A stretch of 64,000 nucleotides of DNA from Oceanobacillus sp. CFH 90083 (GCF_009389585.1 NZ_VIYG01000008.1:62001-126000); one strand, 5' to 3'; shown: positions 52,927 through 62,772, counted from the stretch's first letter. Numbers and translations: made by a program. The notes: generated from the sequence alone by a model not told the origin.

Positions 52927-54027
52927 ATGCTTAAAATTAATCTCGTACTGTATACTTCCGATCAATCTTATGCTGAATATTTTTCCAGTTATGTTAGAAA
53001 CCCTGAGAACGGGATGAGATTTTCGGCGAAAATATATACAGATTCTGAGGCGTTTCGTAGGCATATCCGTAACCAAAAGCAACATATTTTGTTAACAGAT
53101 ATGCGGGTGACGGAGGAGGACGGCGCCAATTTTGATATGGTTATTCGTCTATCGGATGGTCAGGAGGCGACTCAAGGCGAGACAAGTATTTTTAAATATC
53201 AGCCATTAAAGGAATCATTGTCTCAGGTGCTGGCGATATATCTCGAAGCAAATGGCAAGATTCGTACATTAATGAATAAGAAACAAAAAGAGAAAGTGAT
53301 CAGCTTCTATAGCGGGAGTGCTGGATCAGGCAAGACACTAACTTCTCTTTGTCTGGCAAAATATTTGACACAGCAGGGTAAACGAACCTTCTATCTTAAT
53401 TTAGAACAAATACATAGCACTTATTTATTTTTTCAGGAAGAGAAGGAGTCTTCTGTGGAAGTATTCTATTATCTGAAAAATAATATGAATAAATTAGTAG
53501 CAAAAGTTGAATCATTAAAATCTACCGACAGCTTAACAAACATTGATTATTTTTCCTTACCGGTCTTACCGGAGGAAATGGACCATATCACGGGTGAGGA
53601 AGTAGAATTACTCATTCAAGCCCTAAAGGATTCGCAAAGTTATGACTATATCATTGTTGATCTGGACGATTCTTTACATGAGAGGAACCAGGCTGCCATG
53701 CGGATCAGTGATGAGATTGTGTGGTTATTAAGCTCTGATCAGAATAGCTTTGCCAGATCACAATATAAATTGAATCAAAATATCCTGGACAAGCATATTG
53801 ATAACAATAGGCTTCATTTTGTGTTGAATAAAGTTGGATCGAGCCCATTTGCCGGATTTAATAGCTATAACTTCAGTATTGAAATACATATTCCATTTCA
53901 TTCGCACTGGCTGTTGGAAAATGAACAGACCAAGATGTTGGAAGATACCATTATCGGTGAGAAGTTATTCCAATCCGTTGCAGGGGAGATGGACATCGAT
54001 ATGGAGGTGTCTCTCGTTGAAGGTTAG
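52927..54027 (+). CDS. tadZ: TadZ/CpaE-like ATPase of the Tad pilus
   Basis: About 366 residues. An N-terminal receiver-like region (about 1-110) precedes a ParA/MinD-type P-loop domain with Walker A SGSAGSGKTLTS and YDYIIVDLDD. TadZ/CpaE proteins place the pilus machine at the cell pole. ATG 52927 follows AAAGGTG. It overlaps the tadA gene by 11 bases. The order tadZ-tadA-tadB-tadC is the usual Tad core. Confidence 0.8.
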   Translation: MLKINLVLYTSDQSYAEYFSSYVRNPENGMRFSAKIYTDSEAFRRHIRNQKQHILLTDMRVTEEDGANFDMVIRLSDGQEATQGETSIFKYQPLKESLSQVLAIYLEANGKIRTLMNKKQKEKVISFYSGSAGSGKTLTSLCLAKYLTQQGKRTFYLNLEQIHSTYLFFQEEKESSVEVFYYLKNNMNKLVAKVESLKSTDSLTNIDYFSLPVLPEEMDHITGEEVELLIQALKDSQSYDYIIVDLDDSLHERNQAAMRISDEIVWLLSSDQNSFARSQYKLNQNILDKHIDNNRLHFVLNKVGSSPFAGFNSYNFSIEIHIPFHSHWLLENEQTKMLEDTIIGEKLFQSVAGEMDIDMEVSLVEG

Positions 54028-55321
54028 TAATCAAGAGCAGCAGAATAATCAACAAATAGAAGAGAAGGCTGCACAGACAGAGGATGAAATAACTGCTTTA
54101 TTGATTGAAAAATTGCGTGAGGTTTTAGACTTTATGCATTCCACCACGAATGAAGAGCTTTTGGAAATGGTGGAAGATACCGTCATAGAGTATGCGAAGG
54201 AGCATCAGATGACTTCGCAAATGATCAAGCGTATTGTCGATAGGATGTATCATGCTTTTCGCGGGCTGGGCGTGTTACAGCCCATCCTGGATGATCCCAC
54301 GATTACAGAGATTATGATCAATAATCATGAGGAAATTTTTATTGAGCGGGATGGTCAAGTTTCCAATGCAAATGTCAAATTTGAAAGCCGGCAGAAGCTG
54401 GAGGATACGATTCAGACCATTGTATCAAAGGTAAACCGGGTGGTAAATGAGTCAAGCCCTATTGTAGATGCAAGGCTGGAGGACGGCTCTCGTGTAAATG
54501 TCGTCCTGCCCCCGATTGCATTGAAAGGGCCGGCTATGACAATCCGTAAGTTCCCGGAACGTCCATTAATGATTGAGGATTTGATCCGATTTGGTGCCCT
54601 TGATGAAGAGGTTGCCGATTTTCTGCAACAGTTAGTGGAAGCCAGGTACAATATTTTCATTGGCGGAGGAACTGGTTCAGGAAAAACAACCTTCTTGAAT
54701 GTTTTATCAAATTTCATCCCGAAAGATGAGCGGTTGATTTCTATTGAAGATTCCGCTGAATTGCAAATTGTCAATATTCCCAATCTTGTTAGTTTGGAGA
54801 CAAGGAATAAAAACACGGAAGGAAAAGGAGAAGTTACGATTCGTGACTTAATCAAGGCGTCATTGCGGATGAGGCCGTCACGTATCATTGTCGGTGAGGT
54901 TCGCGGTGCAGAGGCGTTGGACATGCTGCAGGCTATGAACACTGGTCACGATGGGTCCTTATCCACTGGTCATGCAAACTCAATTAATGATATGTTAAGC
55001 CGCTTAGAGACAATGGTACTTAGTGGTGCCGAATTACCGATTGATGTGATTCGGAAACAAATCAGTTCTGCGATTGATATCATGGTGCACTTAACAAGGT
55101 TTCGTGATCATTCCAGAAGAGTCGTACAGATCTCGGAAGTGTTAGGGATGGAGAATGGTGAAATTATTACCGCCCCCCTTTACGTGTTTGAAGAGGAAGG
55201 TGAAGACTACCGCGGTAAAATTATCGGTAAACTGAAAAAGACAGAGCATGCTTTGCAGTCTGTCAACAAATTGAAGTTAGCAGGCAAGAATGACGTGGTG
55301 GAGCAGTTTGCCAAAGCGTAA
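54017..55321 (+). CDS. tadA: Tad pilus assembly ATPase (TadA/CpaF)
   Basis: A 434-residue secretion ATPase of the type II/IV family. Walker A is GGGTGSGKTT, the Asp box and Walker B region reads RIIVGEVRGAEALDML, and the His box is SLSTGHANS. It powers pilin extrusion through TadB and TadC. TTG 54017 lies nine bases after GGAGG, inside the end of tadZ. A longer in-frame extension upstream would lie wholly within tadZ and is rejected. Confidence 0.92.
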   Translation: MKVSNQEQQNNQQIEEKAAQTEDEITALLIEKLREVLDFMHSTTNEELLEMVEDTVIEYAKEHQMTSQMIKRIVDRMYHAFRGLGVLQPILDDPTITEIMINNHEEIFIERDGQVSNANVKFESRQKLEDTIQTIVSKVNRVVNESSPIVDARLEDGSRVNVVLPPIALKGPAMTIRKFPERPLMIEDLIRFGALDEEVADFLQQLVEARYNIFIGGGTGSGKTTFLNVLSNFIPKDERLISIEDSAELQIVNIPNLVSLETRNKNTEGKGEVTIRDLIKASLRMRPSRIIVGEVRGAEALDMLQAMNTGHDGSLSTGHANSINDMLSRLETMVLSGAELPIDVIRKQISSAIDIMVHLTRFRDHSRRVVQISEVLGMENGEIITAPLYVFEEEGEDYRGKIIGKLKKTEHALQSVNKLKLAGKNDVVEQFAKA

Positions 55322-55339
55322 TGGAAAGTGGGTCAAAGG

Positions 55340-56269
55340 ATGAATATTGAACAAATAATTGGCTCTGTTGTAATTGTTATCCTGATAGGTGTCTTAGTGG
55401 GACGTCGTGTAATCAAAGGGAGAAAGACCAGACAGCTGGAAAGGGAACTGGAGAAGAAAGAAGGAGAAATAAGAGAGAAGAGTATAGCAGCGATTCGGAA
55501 GCGAAATATCGGTGGAGAGACACTGGTTGACTATGCTGTTTATGAGATGAATTTTCAAGAGAAGGTGAAGTATTCCCTTATCGCGGGTATTGTGATTTTC
55601 GGTATTTCTTATCTTTTCTATGATCATCTCATTATTTCGTTCATAGCGGCGTGTTTCGGGATATTTTATCCGAGATTTAAGAAAAAGGATTTAAGAAATA
55701 AACGTAAGGATGAACTCAGCTTGCAATTTAAAGAGGCTATTTCTTCTCTCGCCTCCTCTTTAGCGGCAGGGCAGTCGATTGAGAATGCCTTCCGTGATGT
55801 ATTAAGGGACTTGAAGCTCCTTTATCCAGATGAAAATACTTACATCATTAAGGAATTTCAGCTGATTAATCGGAGAATAGAAAATGGAGAGATTGTCGAA
55901 CGGGCTATTGCAGATTTTGCCAATCGTTCAGACGTTGATGATATTAAAAATTTCTCTGACGTATTTATCACTTGTAAACGTACAGGGGGCGACTTAGTAG
56001 AGATTATTAAACGAACGGCTGATATCATTACCGATAAAATTGAGATACAGCAGGATATCAAAGTTTTGGTTTCTCAGAAGAAGTTTGAATCGAAAATAAT
56101 GGCGGTTGCCCCCTTGGGTATTACCTTATTTCTGAAAATGTCATCGCCAGATTTTGTAGCCCCTCTATATGAATTCGGTACACCTGGTCCTGTTATTATG
56201 ACTGTCGTATTGATCTGTGTAGGCTGCAGTTTGTTAATCAGCCAGAAAATCATGGATATTAAGGTTTAG
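55340..56269 (+). CDS. tadB: Tad inner-membrane platform protein TadB
   Basis: About 309 residues. An N-terminal membrane segment, two more around residues 80-110, a T2SSF-type cytosolic domain (LQFKEAISSLASSLAAGQSIENAF) and a C-terminal membrane pair. It forms the membrane platform with TadC. The start is ambiguous: ATG 55340 or GTG 55328. I use the ATG. Confidence 0.87.
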   Translation: MNIEQIIGSVVIVILIGVLVGRRVIKGRKTRQLERELEKKEGEIREKSIAAIRKRNIGGETLVDYAVYEMNFQEKVKYSLIAGIVIFGISYLFYDHLIISFIAACFGIFYPRFKKKDLRNKRKDELSLQFKEAISSLASSLAAGQSIENAFRDVLRDLKLLYPDENTYIIKEFQLINRRIENGEIVERAIADFANRSDVDDIKNFSDVFITCKRTGGDLVEIIKRTADIITDKIEIQQDIKVLVSQKKFESKIMAVAPLGITLFLKMSSPDFVAPLYEFGTPGPVIMTVVLICVGCSLLISQKIMDIKV

Positions 56270-56299
56270 CGGTAAGCAGATAAGGAAGGAGCAGCGATT

Positions 56300-57166
56300 A
56301 TGACATTGAAAATCATTATTCTCGTCATTGTAGTAGTGACGCTATTTGGCGTAATAAGGAACAAAAGGGTCTACTCTGCTTTTATTGAGCAATATAAAGA
56401 TGAAATTACTTTACCAGTCTTAGCGCCGTTTGCTTTTGGAATTATTGATCGATTGAACCTATATAAGCGGATGCCGAAATTAATCAATGCTATCCACCAG
56501 AAAATGATTATTCTGCGGGGAAGTAAACTATCCGGAGATTTCACGAAGATTTATTTAGCAAAGATGATTACCTTAATTAACCTGATGCTCTTTTTTACCT
56601 TTGTTTTAGTAGAGATCAGTGATGAGGGAAACAGCAATCTGATTTATGGATTCCTCTTGATGATAGTAGTAAGCGTCTTTCTGGTGAAGGATTTGGATAA
56701 AAAAGTGAAGCAAAGGAAGGATTCGATTATTATTGAACTCCCGGAATTCGTCAATAAAATTATCCTACTGGTAAATGCGGGTGAAACGGTTCAGGGAGCG
56801 ATGAAGAAAAGTGTCGATCAGAAGAAGAATCAGATTTATGATTCTCCATTATATTTTGAGCTGAATGAGGCTGTGAATAAGATGTCTGCAAACACCTCTT
56901 TCCAGGAGGTTATGAAGGATCTCAATTACCGCTGTGGTATTCAGGAAGTGTCAATTTTTACGACGACCGTGATGATGAATTACCGTAAAGGCGGAGCACT
57001 GCTGGTGCAATCATTAAATGAATTATCTGTATCACTATGGGACAAACGAAAAACTGTTACAAGGATAAAAGGTGAGGAAGCATCATCTAAGCTGGTATTT
57101 CCAATTATTTTTATATTTGCCGCAGTTCTTCTGATTGTTATATATCCTGCAATAGCAGTATTTTAA
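56300..57166 (+). CDS. tadC: Tad inner-membrane platform protein TadC
   Basis: A 288-residue T2SSF-domain protein. Hydrophobic segments are at the N-terminus, around 95-130 and at the C-terminus. The conserved region ELPEFVNKIILLVNAGETVQGAM is typical of TadB/TadC. AAGGAGCAGC precedes the ATG. It is second platform subunit, 30 bases after tadB. Confidence 0.87.
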   Translation: MTLKIIILVIVVVTLFGVIRNKRVYSAFIEQYKDEITLPVLAPFAFGIIDRLNLYKRMPKLINAIHQKMIILRGSKLSGDFTKIYLAKMITLINLMLFFTFVLVEISDEGNSNLIYGFLLMIVVSVFLVKDLDKKVKQRKDSIIIELPEFVNKIILLVNAGETVQGAMKKSVDQKKNQIYDSPLYFELNEAVNKMSANTSFQEVMKDLNYRCGIQEVSIFTTTVMMNYRKGGALLVQSLNELSVSLWDKRKTVTRIKGEEASSKLVFPIIFIFAAVLLIVIYPAIAVF

Positions 57167-57187
57167 GAAAAAGAAAAGGAGAGATTT

Positions 57188-57367
57188 ATGATGGAACAGT
57201 TAACAACATTTTTAAAAAATTTCTGGAATGATGAGGAAGGGTTGGAAACAATCGAAATCCTGTTGATTTTATCTGTACTTATTGTTATTGCAATTATGTT
57301 TAAAGATAAAATTATGGAATGGGCAAATAAATTATTTAACGATATTGATACTGAAATTATGAACTAA
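57188..57367 (+). CDS. flp: Flp-type major pilin
   Basis: A 59-residue prepilin. A short leader ends FWNDEEG, followed by LETIEILLILSVLIVIAIMF. Cleavage after the glycine leaves Glu at position +5 of the mature pilin and a single hydrophobic helix, as in Flp1-like pilins of Firmicutes. AAGGAG lies six bases before the ATG. It sits directly after tadC, where the pilin gene is expected. A 12-bp hairpin follows its stop. Confidence 0.85.
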   Translation: MMEQLTTFLKNFWNDEEGLETIEILLILSVLIVIAIMFKDKIMEWANKLFNDIDTEIMN

Positions 57368-57380
57368 TTTAAGTGGAGAC

Positions 57381-57414
57381 TAGCTTGGTTGAACAAGTTT
57401 TTTCAATCAAGCTA
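57381..57414 (+). terminator. hairpin after the pilin gene (processing or attenuation)
   Basis: TAGCTTGGTTGA (57381-57392) pairs with TCAATCAAGCTA (57403-57414), with one G-U pair and a T-rich loop. There is no T run after it. It is better placed to stabilise the pilin mRNA or reduce read-through than to terminate fully. Confidence 0.55.
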
Positions 57415-57532
57415 TGTGCTTTCCATAGGGGACACTTTTCTATAAAGATAAGTCATTTTACCATCGAAAATAATAAGCTGAAAAGAAATTTGAATTAGCT
57501 ACATATGAATTTCTGAGGAGGACCGACCCATA

Positions 57533-58189
57533 ATGATTAAAAATAAACGAATATCTGTTCTATTATTGTTAATCGCAGGTTTGCTGCTGGCAGCTTGTTC
57601 AAATGACAATGAACAAACGGAAGAGTCAGAGCCGGCTGATACAGAGCAAACCGAAACAGATACCTCGGAGGAGGGTGCGGAATCAGAATCAGCTGATGAA
57701 GCCGCTACAGAAGAAGAGGATGAATCATCCAGTAATGATGCGTATATCGAACATCAGCTTGGATTGAATATCGGTGACACAGCAACCGTTGTAAGCTCAT
57801 CGGAGAAGTATAAGTATGAAGTGACAGTGAATGAGTTACAATTTCAAGATGAACTTGGAAATGTTCCATCATACGACAACAAATTTCTGATTGCTAATGT
57901 AACGGTAAAAAATATTGATGATAGATCCTTTAGTGCCTCTGCTATTTTTGAACCGGGCGTTGGAGTACAAGGATCTAATGAGTATAAACCGCCTGTAGAT
58001 GCTGAAATTCTTCAAAACGTTTCCGGGATAGAACTATTTGAAGGAGAATTAGCTCCTGAAGACTCTATCACAGGAGATTATGTATTTCGTATAGAGGAAG
58101 CAGATAATTATAATCTGGCATTTGGTATTGAATCCGATCAAATTACCACTCGTGCAGAATGGGAATTCAGTGCAAAGGAAATACAATAA
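57533..58189 (+). CDS. DUF4352-like lipoprotein in the pilus operon
   Basis: A 218-residue lipoprotein. The signal ends in LAAC. An acidic Glu/Ser/Thr-rich linker (about 25-65) leads to an Ig-like domain with NIGDTATVVSSSEKYKYEV and FLIANVTVKNIDDRSF, typical of DUF4352 (telokin-like) proteins. It is displayed on the outer membrane face. Its role in Tad assembly is unknown. A second gene of the same design lies at 61058. GGAGGA precedes the ATG. Confidence 0.78.
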   Translation: MIKNKRISVLLLLIAGLLLAACSNDNEQTEESEPADTEQTETDTSEEGAESESADEAATEEEDESSSNDAYIEHQLGLNIGDTATVVSSSEKYKYEVTVNELQFQDELGNVPSYDNKFLIANVTVKNIDDRSFSASAIFEPGVGVQGSNEYKPPVDAEILQNVSGIELFEGELAPEDSITGDYVFRIEEADNYNLAFGIESDQITTRAEWEFSAKEIQ

Positions 58190-58236
58190 ATAAATGTTAA
58201 TCATTGATTAACATTTGCATGAAGGGAGCAACTAAT

Positions 58237-58869
58237 ATGAAGCCCTTTATCAAGGAAGAGCGGGGAAGCTTTACGATTGAATCTACCCTCGTTTTTCCGG
58301 CTCTTTTAATCTTTACCCTAATCGGAGTTTTCTTCTGTATTATTATTTTTCAAATGGGAACAGCAGGTTATATGGCACATAAGGTTTCTAGTGAACTTGC
58401 TTATACATGGAATAACTCATATAAAGACATAAAAACTGGGGACTTCGAGAAATCCAGGTACACGGGGTTAGAGGGAGAGCATGCTGGAGACAGTTTATAC
58501 TGGCGAGTAACTGACAACGATATTTTAGGTTTTTTTAATTTGAGTGGTTTTAGTGGTGAAAGTTTAATAGAAAAAAAAATGGATAAGTCACTAGTATACG
58601 ATGGTTCTATTTCTCTCAATGTAAATTATAACAATATTTTAATATACAGTGAGGTAGAAGTAAAAGCTGAATCTAGCTTATTTATTCCTTCTTTTCTAAA
58701 AAATATGATTGGCAGCAAGGTCCAGGCAACATCCAGCCATGTGGTTACTGAAACTCCTGAATTAGTTAGGACAGCTAATTTTGCCAAGTATTTATGGAGT
58801 GAGTTTGGCAAAGGCGGAGCAGTAGGTGATGCAGTTAATTCCATTAAGAAGTTCTTTGGTGGTGAATAA
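58237..58869 (+). CDS. TadE-like pseudopilin
   Basis: A 210-residue minor pilin. The N-terminus reads KEERG then SFTIESTLVFPALLIFTLIG: cleavage after Gly10 would leave Glu at +5, the TadE-type site, ahead of a long hydrophobic helix. The rest is extracytoplasmic. ATG 58237 follows GAAGGGAG. The next gene begins one base after its stop. Confidence 0.8.
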   Translation: MKPFIKEERGSFTIESTLVFPALLIFTLIGVFFCIIIFQMGTAGYMAHKVSSELAYTWNNSYKDIKTGDFEKSRYTGLEGEHAGDSLYWRVTDNDILGFFNLSGFSGESLIEKKMDKSLVYDGSISLNVNYNNILIYSEVEVKAESSLFIPSFLKNMIGSKVQATSSHVVTETPELVRTANFAKYLWSEFGKGGAVGDAVNSIKKFFGGE

Positions 58870-58870
58870 T

Positions 58871-61015
58871 TTGAAAAAGAAAATAAAACGGTTGTTTTTT
58901 AAGGATAATGGATCTGTTTCGATTTATGCCATTATGATTATCTTGCCTATTTTTTTGCTGAATGCACTGCTAATCGATACGCTGCGTATCCTCAGTGCTG
59001 AACGTCAAATTGATAGTGCAATGGAGACTGCATTACGTTCTACGATGTCACAGTTTAGTTCTGACTTGGCAGGTGTCGGCTTATTTGCATATGGTGGGGA
59101 GGATGCGGGAGCTGATTTTACTACATATATGAATAATCAGTTTTATTCTTCCTCTGACCTGAGTGGTACACAGAATTTATCCAGACCAACGATTACCAAT
59201 GCAACAGCCAGCTTTGATACGTCAAGAAATCTGGTTGATTATAATGTTTTCAGGCATCAGATTGTGGAGAGCATGAAGTACCAGGCGCCGGTACAAATGG
59301 GGACAGATTTATTTGAGTTACTGACAAATAATGATATTTCGTTAGAAGATGTGGAAAAAGCAGAAGAACTAGTGAAAAACTATGAAGAGATTCTGGATTT
59401 AATGAAAAAACGAAATGCAGAAATTGATAAAGCAATTGAACAGTTAACTCCTTATAATAAACTGATTAAAGCTGATATCGAAGCAGAGGTTATTGGTAAG
59501 AAAGTAACTTCAGATGAAGAAGCCATACCTGAAAACCTCGAAACGTTTCAACAGCTTGTTTTCTACCTTGACAGGTATCAGGAATTAAAGGAAAAAAAAG
59601 AAAGTGAAGAAGAATTAACCTCTGATGAAGAACAGGAAATAACAAACTATGAAGATGGAGTAAAAGCAAAACCCTATAAAAGTGTGATTGATATAGAAAT
59701 GTATCATACAGGCATACCTGAGCATCTAGTAGGTTCTAATAGAGATACAAGTAATCCGGCAAGTGGCACAGCCAAAGATTATAATGATCAGATTAATGAA
59801 TTAATGGGAGATAGCGAATCATTAGAAGAGTTAGAGGAGTTTACATTAAACGATGAATTTTTTACCACTATCCTGGATAATGAGGGTCAAATCTATGAAG
59901 ATATACGATTTGACAAATCTTTAGAAGGAAGTCCGAACCAAGATAACTTGGGGACATTCAGTGTGGGTCAATTATTTTTAGCATTTTATGTAGCGATAGA
60001 AGGCGGCAATAAAGAGCTTGCCGATGCAATCATCCAGTCGATAGAAAGTAAATTAGGTAATCTGGAAAAAAAGCAAGTGAAAAAAATAGAAGACGAAATG
60101 CAAAAATATGATAAGGTGAAAAAAGCATTGGAGAATGTGGATATTAAAGCGGAAGAGGAAGCAGCAGATGAAAGCTTTGGCAGTTTATGGGCGGAATTGA
60201 ACAAGTACAATGATATTAAAAATCAAATATCAGGTGATAATCAATTGTATGCCGAGCTAGATAGTATTGTCACAGAGTATAACGGAGTCACAGGTCAAGG
60301 TGGAGATGCTGAAGAGCCCAGCCGCTTACAATTTATTGAAGACGCATTTACGCGATTTAAAGAATTTGTTGAATTTATGCAAGGTTTTCCTACCTCTGTT
60401 CGTAATGAATTGTATATTAATGAATATATAATGGCGAATTATGGATCGAAGGAGCCTTATAAATTAGCTAGTGCGGAATCTTATGCATTTTCTACCAAGA
60501 AAGCACAATATATCACTTATGGTTATAATATAGCTGGCATGAATTATTTTATGTTTTTAAAGGACATTGCATTGATTTTATTTGTGGGCAACCTGATTGG
60601 ACAAGCTGTACAAGGTGGTTTCGCCGGACCATTAGGTTTTTTTAAAGCATTAGGCACGGCGTTAGCAACTACAGCCAATGATTTAATACAACTCACCAAT
60701 ACTTCTAAACTGGATTGGAATCCTTTTTCAGCGTTTGGGGGGAAAGCTATACCAATGAATATGTCAATGTTTCTGAGAATTATTATGGCAATGAAGTCTA
60801 CAAGTGAGCCTTACAATAATGAAAAGATAAGAAGATTACAAGCCGTAATAACAAGGGAAACAGATGTCAGGCTGGATACTAGCCCATCTTATATTGAGGG
60901 GAATGTAGAAGGCAGAATCAAGCTATGGTTTATACCGCAATTAGCCGAGGTGTTGCCAGGTAAAGTAGAGGGAAACTACTATATCTTTGATAGTCGAAAA
61001 GTATATTCATATTAG
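58871..61015 (+). CDS. large DUF5702-like pilus-associated protein (TadG-like role)
   Basis: About 714 residues. An N-terminal anchor (FFKDNGSVSIYAIMIILPIFLLNALLID) resembles a pseudopilin leader, but has Tyr where Glu is expected at +5. A long charged helical middle (about 160-460) follows, then hydrophobic stretches near 580-620 and a C-terminal beta-like part. This plan fits the DUF5702 proteins of Firmicute Tad loci. TTG 58871 is chosen, one base after the previous stop behind GGTGGTGA. Confidence 0.7.
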   Translation: MKKKIKRLFFKDNGSVSIYAIMIILPIFLLNALLIDTLRILSAERQIDSAMETALRSTMSQFSSDLAGVGLFAYGGEDAGADFTTYMNNQFYSSSDLSGTQNLSRPTITNATASFDTSRNLVDYNVFRHQIVESMKYQAPVQMGTDLFELLTNNDISLEDVEKAEELVKNYEEILDLMKKRNAEIDKAIEQLTPYNKLIKADIEAEVIGKKVTSDEEAIPENLETFQQLVFYLDRYQELKEKKESEEELTSDEEQEITNYEDGVKAKPYKSVIDIEMYHTGIPEHLVGSNRDTSNPASGTAKDYNDQINELMGDSESLEELEEFTLNDEFFTTILDNEGQIYEDIRFDKSLEGSPNQDNLGTFSVGQLFLAFYVAIEGGNKELADAIIQSIESKLGNLEKKQVKKIEDEMQKYDKVKKALENVDIKAEEEAADESFGSLWAELNKYNDIKNQISGDNQLYAELDSIVTEYNGVTGQGGDAEEPSRLQFIEDAFTRFKEFVEFMQGFPTSVRNELYINEYIMANYGSKEPYKLASAESYAFSTKKAQYITYGYNIAGMNYFMFLKDIALILFVGNLIGQAVQGGFAGPLGFFKALGTALATTANDLIQLTNTSKLDWNPFSAFGGKAIPMNMSMFLRIIMAMKSTSEPYNNEKIRRLQAVITRETDVRLDTSPSYIEGNVEGRIKLWFIPQLAEVLPGKVEGNYYIFDSRKVYSY

Positions 61016-61057
61016 AGGATGTTCAAAACACGTACTATTAACTGGGAGGAATGACCA

Positions 61058-61639
61058 ATGAAGAAACTATTTATTTTATTATTTGCCGTTTTGTTACTGG
61101 CAGCGTGCAGTGATGATGGGGAAGCCACAGAAAACAATGAAGAAGCAGCTAACGGTACGACAGAGGAAACGGAATCAGATCCAAACACTTCGGAAGAGGA
61201 CGAAAATAAAAAAGTGTATCAGATTGGTGAAACAGCAGTCATTACAAGTGATTTGTATGAATTTGATTATCAGGTAACTGTTAATGACTTTTATTTTGCA
61301 GACGAAGTAAATGGAAAAACAATGGAAGATGTCATGACTAGTCAAGATGATGATTATACGCTGGCAGTCGTTGATGTAACGATTAAAAACATTAGCGATG
61401 AATCCTATATTCCACACCAAATGTTCTCTGCAAATTTATCAGGTATAGATGAGCAGGGAGGAGATACGTCTTATGATGAGTTCTTTCCTGAAGGGGATGA
61501 AGAATTGGCACCTGGTGAAGAAGTACAAGGTCATGTAGTGTATGTTGAAATGAGAGATTATCATGACAAATTCGCTTTTAAATATGAAGCTATGTCAGAT
61601 CAGGAAGTCATTTTTGAATTACCAAACCCGGAAAAATAA
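61058..61639 (+). CDS. second DUF4352-like lipoprotein in the pilus operon
   Basis: A 193-residue lipoprotein with lipobox LAAC, an acidic Glu/Thr/Asn linker and a domain with QIGETAVITSDLYEFDYQV and LAVVDVTIKNISDESY. It parallels the lipoprotein at 57533 in layout and motifs, so the two are likely old duplicates. GGGAGGA precedes the ATG. Confidence 0.77.
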   Translation: MKKLFILLFAVLLLAACSDDGEATENNEEAANGTTEETESDPNTSEEDENKKVYQIGETAVITSDLYEFDYQVTVNDFYFADEVNGKTMEDVMTSQDDDYTLAVVDVTIKNISDESYIPHQMFSANLSGIDEQGGDTSYDEFFPEGDEELAPGEEVQGHVVYVEMRDYHDKFAFKYEAMSDQEVIFELPNPEK

Positions 61640-61740
61640 ATGATGAATCAGGTGAGGAGAAATCACTTCTCCTCACAAATAATCTCCATTATATTCAGAT
61701 GGCAATGGTTATTTTGATAAAAAAATAGGAGTTGCTAAGG

Positions 61741-62127
61741 TTGAAAAAATCATTCATGATATTAGGCGCTTGCTTTCTATTACTTGCCGGATGCGGTAAT
61801 AGTGAGACAAAATCTGAAGGCGACAGTCAGCCGCAAATGTATATAGAAGACTTAGACCAGGAAAAAGCAAAAGAAGCCATTGTAGAAGAGGCGCTGAACA
61901 TGAACTTTTCCGGGGAAGCATATCAAGCAAGTGATATCGTTCATATAGAGGTCTGTGAGGCATTACATATAGATCATAAAAGCGATGGATTTACAGGGAA
62001 ATTTATTACGTTTTTTGAAACAAGTGATGGAAATCACAAGGAGCACTTTTTAATTAATGATCAATATGAAATAGAAAAAATAGCTAATTATGACAGGATT
62101 CCCGATCGATGTGTGAACATTGACTAA
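61741..62127 (+). CDS. small lipoprotein of unknown function in the pilus operon
   Basis: A 128-residue lipoprotein with signal MKKSFMILGACFLLLAGC. The mature part is acidic and holds two cysteines (EVCEALHI and DRCVNID) that could form a disulfide outside the cell. TTG 61741 follows AGGAG at nine bases. I do not recognise the family. Confidence 0.7.
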   Translation: MKKSFMILGACFLLLAGCGNSETKSEGDSQPQMYIEDLDQEKAKEAIVEEALNMNFSGEAYQASDIVHIEVCEALHIDHKSDGFTGKFITFFETSDGNHKEHFLINDQYEIEKIANYDRIPDRCVNID

Positions 62128-62158
62128 GGCAGGTCCTAAAAGATGAAATGAGGGAGTT

Positions 62159-62752
62159 ATGTTGAGATTTCTAAAAAAAGATAATGGAAGCATTACAGTG
62201 GAAGCAGCATTAATCATCCCTCTTTTGCTAACTTTTATACTATTTCTGACTTCATTAGTGAAAATATCAATCGCAGAAATGGCCTTACAAGAAGCTGTAA
62301 ACGAGACAGCACAGTCTGTAGCACACTATTCTTATTTAGCGATGCTGGCTCAAAACCAAATTCAAAATCAGACAGATGGATTTGTTGATTCATTAACAGA
62401 TAATGCTGCTGGTAAGCTTGGAAATGATGAAGTAGCTGAATATATTTTAAACAAATTAGGTGAGGTGGGGAAAGATGTCATCCCTACATCTGGAGAAGCA
62501 CTTAACCATTTCTCTGATAGTATGTATCAAGATATTGTAAAAGGAATGTACCAGGAAAATGTGCCCTCTTCAAGCTTTTTCAGCCCGGAGAATATTCGTG
62601 TAACTAATTCTTCCTTCCCGCATGGGACAAGCGGGGATGCCGCAGATGTCAGGATTGAAGCAGAGAATACGATGCAAATGGTGCTTCCCTTCTTTGAGAA
62701 AGAGATCAAAATTAAGAAGGTGGCAGTGGAGCGTGGCTGGGTTGGAAATTAG
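62159..62752 (+). CDS. TadE/TadF-like pseudopilin
   Basis: A 197-residue minor pilin. KKDNG then SITVEAALIIPLLLTFILFL gives a TadE-type cleavage site with Glu at +5 and a hydrophobic helix. The remainder is extracytoplasmic. The start is ATG 62159, or TTG one codon later, behind GAGGGAG. It is second pseudopilin of the locus. Confidence 0.8.
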   Translation: MLRFLKKDNGSITVEAALIIPLLLTFILFLTSLVKISIAEMALQEAVNETAQSVAHYSYLAMLAQNQIQNQTDGFVDSLTDNAAGKLGNDEVAEYILNKLGEVGKDVIPTSGEALNHFSDSMYQDIVKGMYQENVPSSSFFSPENIRVTNSSFPHGTSGDAADVRIEAENTMQMVLPFFEKEIKIKKVAVERGWVGN

Positions 62753-62772
62753 GAAGGAAGGTGATCTGAACA

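Noticed and set aside
53834-54016. N-terminal extension of TadA
   Set aside because: It lies entirely within tadZ in another frame, and a good ribosome site supports TTG 54017.
54412-54942. A 176-codon minus-strand frame opposite tadA
   Set aside because: Antisense of a strongly conserved ATPase; Ser/Ile/Arg-rich composition is typical of shadow frames.
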